64,000 nucleotides of DNA, taken from Lachnospiraceae bacterium (GTDB taxonomy: Bacteria > Bacillota > Clostridia > Lachnospirales > Lachnospiraceae). Shown piece by piece: positions 61,914 through 64,000 of the stretch (position 1 is its first letter; the number at the start of each line of letters is the position of its first letter). The stretch is taken from contig JAFQOE010000056.1 in NCBI GenBank assembly GCA_017395635.1, forward strand, positions 1 through 64,000, in the 5' to 3' direction. Made by a program: the position numbers and the translations under genes. A model generated the notes under the pieces. That model was not told the DNA's origin. It saw only the letters and a list, made by a program, of their open reading frames with translations, and did not search any database.

Positions 61914-62738
61914 TCACTTGAATTTTCCAACCAACTTATCAAATTCTCCAGAATTATACCAATCATATATATGCTTTAATCTGAGTATTGACCATGGATG
62001 GCAGTTTTCCATCGTAGCACCAATATACAACACTTTGCCAATTACACCAACCGAATCCATTTCAAAATCTTTTGCCTGTTTAAGAACTTTTTCTACAGAA
62101 AAATCCATATCTGCAATTCTTTCAGACTGACCAAGCAATTTCATAACAGCAGAATAGCATGCCTGCATATTACCACCGGAAGCAATAACACCGGCTCTGT
62201 CAGATGTGTATTCAGCGTTTCTGAACCACTCTTCCATTGCATATTCTATGCCAATTGAAAGAACCGCCGTAACATGATGAATTCCACTTAATATTTTGTT
62301 AAGATTACGTGCAATATTGAAATATGTGGTATGTCCACTCTTTATATGTCCGATTTCATGACCTAAAATAAACAGCAATTCATCATCTGTACAATCTTTC
62401 AGGAAAGATGAATTAATAACAAGGAATGGTTCAGATCCTCCGAATGCACAAGCATTATATTCAAATGCTAAAGTCACAAAAAGTGGATACTCTTTGTCCA
62501 TATCAAGACGTTTCAAAGCCACTTTATAAAGATTATATAATCTCGGACATGATTCTTCTGTAACCTTGTAATAATTCCCAAAAATTGCTGGATATGTATC
62601 TAATTTCAGACTCCACGCAAGATAATAATCCATCACCTTATCCATTAACGGAACTGCTTTAAGCACTTTCATTGCTACTACTTCTCCGGAATGCTGATAG
62701 TCCTCAGGAACTAAACCTTTTAAAGAATCATAACTCAT
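61914..62738 (-). CDS. M48-family zinc metalloprotease
   Basis: A 274-residue protein. The zinc motif is intact: FILGHEIGHIKSGH, with the third ligand in NAEYTSDRAG. There is no clear signal or transmembrane helix before the catalytic region, unlike HtpX. The C-terminus ends with HPWSILRLKHIYDWYNSGEF. The ATG at 62738 follows AAAGGAG. It is the last of three related genes in a row, and the only one with the full active site. Confidence 0.85.
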   Translation of the reverse strand: MSYDSLKGLVPEDYQHSGEVVAMKVLKAVPLMDKVMDYYLAWSLKLDTYPAIFGNYYKVTEESCPRLYNLYKVALKRLDMDKEYPLFVTLAFEYNACAFGGSEPFLVINSSFLKDCTDDELLFILGHEIGHIKSGHTTYFNIARNLNKILSGIHHVTAVLSIGIEYAMEEWFRNAEYTSDRAGVIASGGNMQACYSAVMKLLGQSERIADMDFSVEKVLKQAKDFEMDSVGVIGKVLYIGATMENCHPWSILRLKHIYDWYNSGEFDKLVGKFK

Positions 62739-63558
62739 CTGAAACACTCCTTTCCAAAACCTCATCATATTCACCGCTTATATACCAATTATATAATTCA
62801 GTATATCTTGAAGAATAGGGATGATTTGTGGAAGTCAAAATATTAATTTTTTGAATAACTGCATTTTCGTTCTTTCTTTCGAGGAATTCTTTAGATTGAT
62901 CATAGAAGCAGTTTGTAGGGTCAGAAAATCTAATTCTGTTTAATGTACTGTCCGGTGCTTCACCCAACAGCATATATTTTGTTGCTTTTTCAAAGTCACC
63001 TAAAGCCAACAGCAATGCCCTGTCACAGGTATATTCTCTGTTTCTTTTCCAGTTGTTAATGGCCAAACGCAGTGCTTCGCTGACTGTAAAAGGCAATACA
63101 CCGTTTGCGTATGTTATAATCTTATCAATCAATTTAATCGTAGCATGTTTTGCCTCAAAAGCTGCAATCCCCGATGAAATTACACCCCACAAGGTTTCGT
63201 CATCAACCTTTTCAAGCAAAGCTGTAGAAAAAATCATATGGGGATTTGCCATACCATCAGTCTTTAATTGAATAAAATAACTTCTATCTAAATAAACCGA
63301 CGGTGATACTTCCGTGCAGAACATTTCTGCAGCTTCTCTTATCATTTCATGGATTTTAGGATTGATTTCTTCTGTTATTTTTAAACTTGAAGCATCATTG
63401 ATAATCGCAAGAAGTTTTTCAGCCGCATTTTCCGAAATAAACTCAAGAACTTTTTCAACACCGGGAACCTTCAGAACTGCATCAACAGCCATTTTATCAG
63501 ATGGATGCTGAAAATATTCAATTTTAATCCTTTTATTATTTACATTGTATTTATTCAT
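62728..63558 (-). CDS. M48-like protein without HEXXH (pseudo-peptidase 1)
   Basis: A 276-residue paralogue of 61914-62738. Lengths and flanks align: REYTCDRALLLAL matches NAEYTSDRAG, and HPYSSRYTELYNWYISGEYD matches the C-terminus. In place of GHEIGH it has SSGIAA, so both zinc histidines and the catalytic Glu are gone. GGTGGGTGAC lies before the ATG at 63558. It overlaps the active paralogue by 11 bases, suggesting the proteins form a complex. Confidence 0.75.
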   Translation of the reverse strand: MNKYNVNNKRIKIEYFQHPSDKMAVDAVLKVPGVEKVLEFISENAAEKLLAIINDASSLKITEEINPKIHEMIREAAEMFCTEVSPSVYLDRSYFIQLKTDGMANPHMIFSTALLEKVDDETLWGVISSGIAAFEAKHATIKLIDKIITYANGVLPFTVSEALRLAINNWKRNREYTCDRALLLALGDFEKATKYMLLGEAPDSTLNRIRFSDPTNCFYDQSKEFLERKNENAVIQKINILTSTNHPYSSRYTELYNWYISGEYDEVLERSVSDEL

Positions 63559-63572
63559 AACGTCACCCACCA

Positions 63573-64000
63573 TCAGAACATGTATTCATCAAGAACATCA
63601 CCATATCCACCGTTCGTGTACCAATTAAACAGTTCAACAATTCTGTCGTTGTAAAATCCGGTACAATTTGTCAGTGTAAGTAAATTTCTGCACAAATTAA
63701 CTACTTTATCATTTGTTCTATATGCAGCTATATACTCAGGTATGGAAACATTTTCGGTAAAAGCAACAGGCATACCAGCATAATTCATGAGGAATCTTAT
63801 TGCTGTTTTGCAATCCTGACAAGCCAAAAGTCCGCCTCTGTCTGCTGTAAGTTCAGCCTTTTGCATCCATCTTGCAAACAAAAGATTTATAGCATCCGGT
63901 AAACTTTTTGCAAACTCAACTATTTCGATAGTTGCTCGTGCTATAGTATAAAACTTCAGATAATCAGACTTGAGTTTTGAAATTGCTCTTCCAAACGCAA
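63573..64000 (-). CDS. M48-like protein without HEXXH (pseudo-peptidase 2), cut by window edge
   Basis: The frame is open to the window end. Visible parts are AFGRAISKLKSDYLKFYTIAR, then ARWMQKAELTADRGGLLA and IVELFNWYTNGGYGD. Aligned on IAR and on the ADR motif, the HEIGH position reads RAISK, so this copy too seems inactive. The start is beyond 64000. It ends one base into the following gene's possible start. Confidence 0.7.
   Translation of the reverse strand, partial: AFGRAISKLKSDYLKFYTIARATIEIVEFAKSLPDAINLLFARWMQKAELTADRGGLLACQDCKTAIRFLMNYAGMPVAFTENVSIPEYIAAYRTNDKVVNLCRNLLTLTNCTGFYNDRIVELFNWYTNGGYGDVLDEYMF

Overview
The window looks like chromosomal DNA of a gut-type Clostridia, probably Oscillospiraceae/Ruminococcaceae. 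The evidence is the Firmicutes-style ribosome binding sites, the rhamnose and N-acetylmannosamine catabolism genes, the Na+-pump decarboxylase subunits and the TnpV/DUF6809/MobV mobile modules. This placement is an inference from gene content; no rRNA gene is present.

Bases 1-19532 are mainly housekeeping. They hold a cut metallophosphoesterase, tRNA-Leu(CAA), a membrane-anchored XRE regulator, and a leftward run pdxK-like / thyA / folA / zinc ribbon / TPM protein / ppa / guaB. Next come rhaA-rhaD-fucO (rightward), the oadB-oadG Na+ pump pair, an aminotransferase, a polysaccharide deacetylase, nanE plus a ROK kinase, and a CofE-like ligase followed by a GMP synthase that lacks its glutaminase domain.

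Bases 19533-39074 are an integrative mobilizable element inserted at the last codons of guaA. It is bounded by 13-bp direct repeats (19520-19532 and 39062-39074), with three TGATAC motifs inside each end. It carries xis and int, MobC, an AAA replication-type ATPase, an oriT-like hairpin array and a MobV relaxase. Its cargo is a rhodanese lipoprotein, XRE-Fic, and an AT-rich defence cluster: a type IIG restriction-modification protein, a second N6-adenine methylase, an OLD/TOPRIM ATPase with a UvrD helicase (Gabija-like), and a DUF3800-like protein. A second, smaller element (integrase, two unknown proteins, short MobV relaxase, oriT-like hairpins) abuts it at about 39.1-42.5 kb and is followed by decayed transposase pieces.

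Bases 43436-45860 hold a radical SAM/SPASM maturase and a 37-residue, three-cysteine peptide that is too short for ordinary gene callers. Together they look like a small RiPP locus, broken into by a transposase remnant.

Bases 45447-64000 are one long leftward run. Its core (49.7-60.2 kb) combines RNA repair (ATP-dependent RNA ligase, HD-polynucleotide kinase, RtcB, a methyltransferase, the RNA 2'-phosphotransferase KptA) with ADP-ribose/NAD handling (NadD-NADAR, NADAR-macrodomain, ADP-ribosylglycohydrolase) and several unknown proteins. Read together, the genes could supply every step of a fungal-type tRNA ligation pathway: end healing, ligation that leaves a 2'-phosphate, NAD-dependent removal of that phosphate, clean-up of the ADP-ribose product, and NAD resynthesis. 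Next to it are a GlnRS-like gene with degenerate HIGH/KMSKS motifs and a frameshift, two divergent SEDS-like membrane proteins, and, at the upstream end, three M48-family paralogues of which only one keeps HEXXH. This operon and the RiPP locus are the best candidates for undescribed biology.
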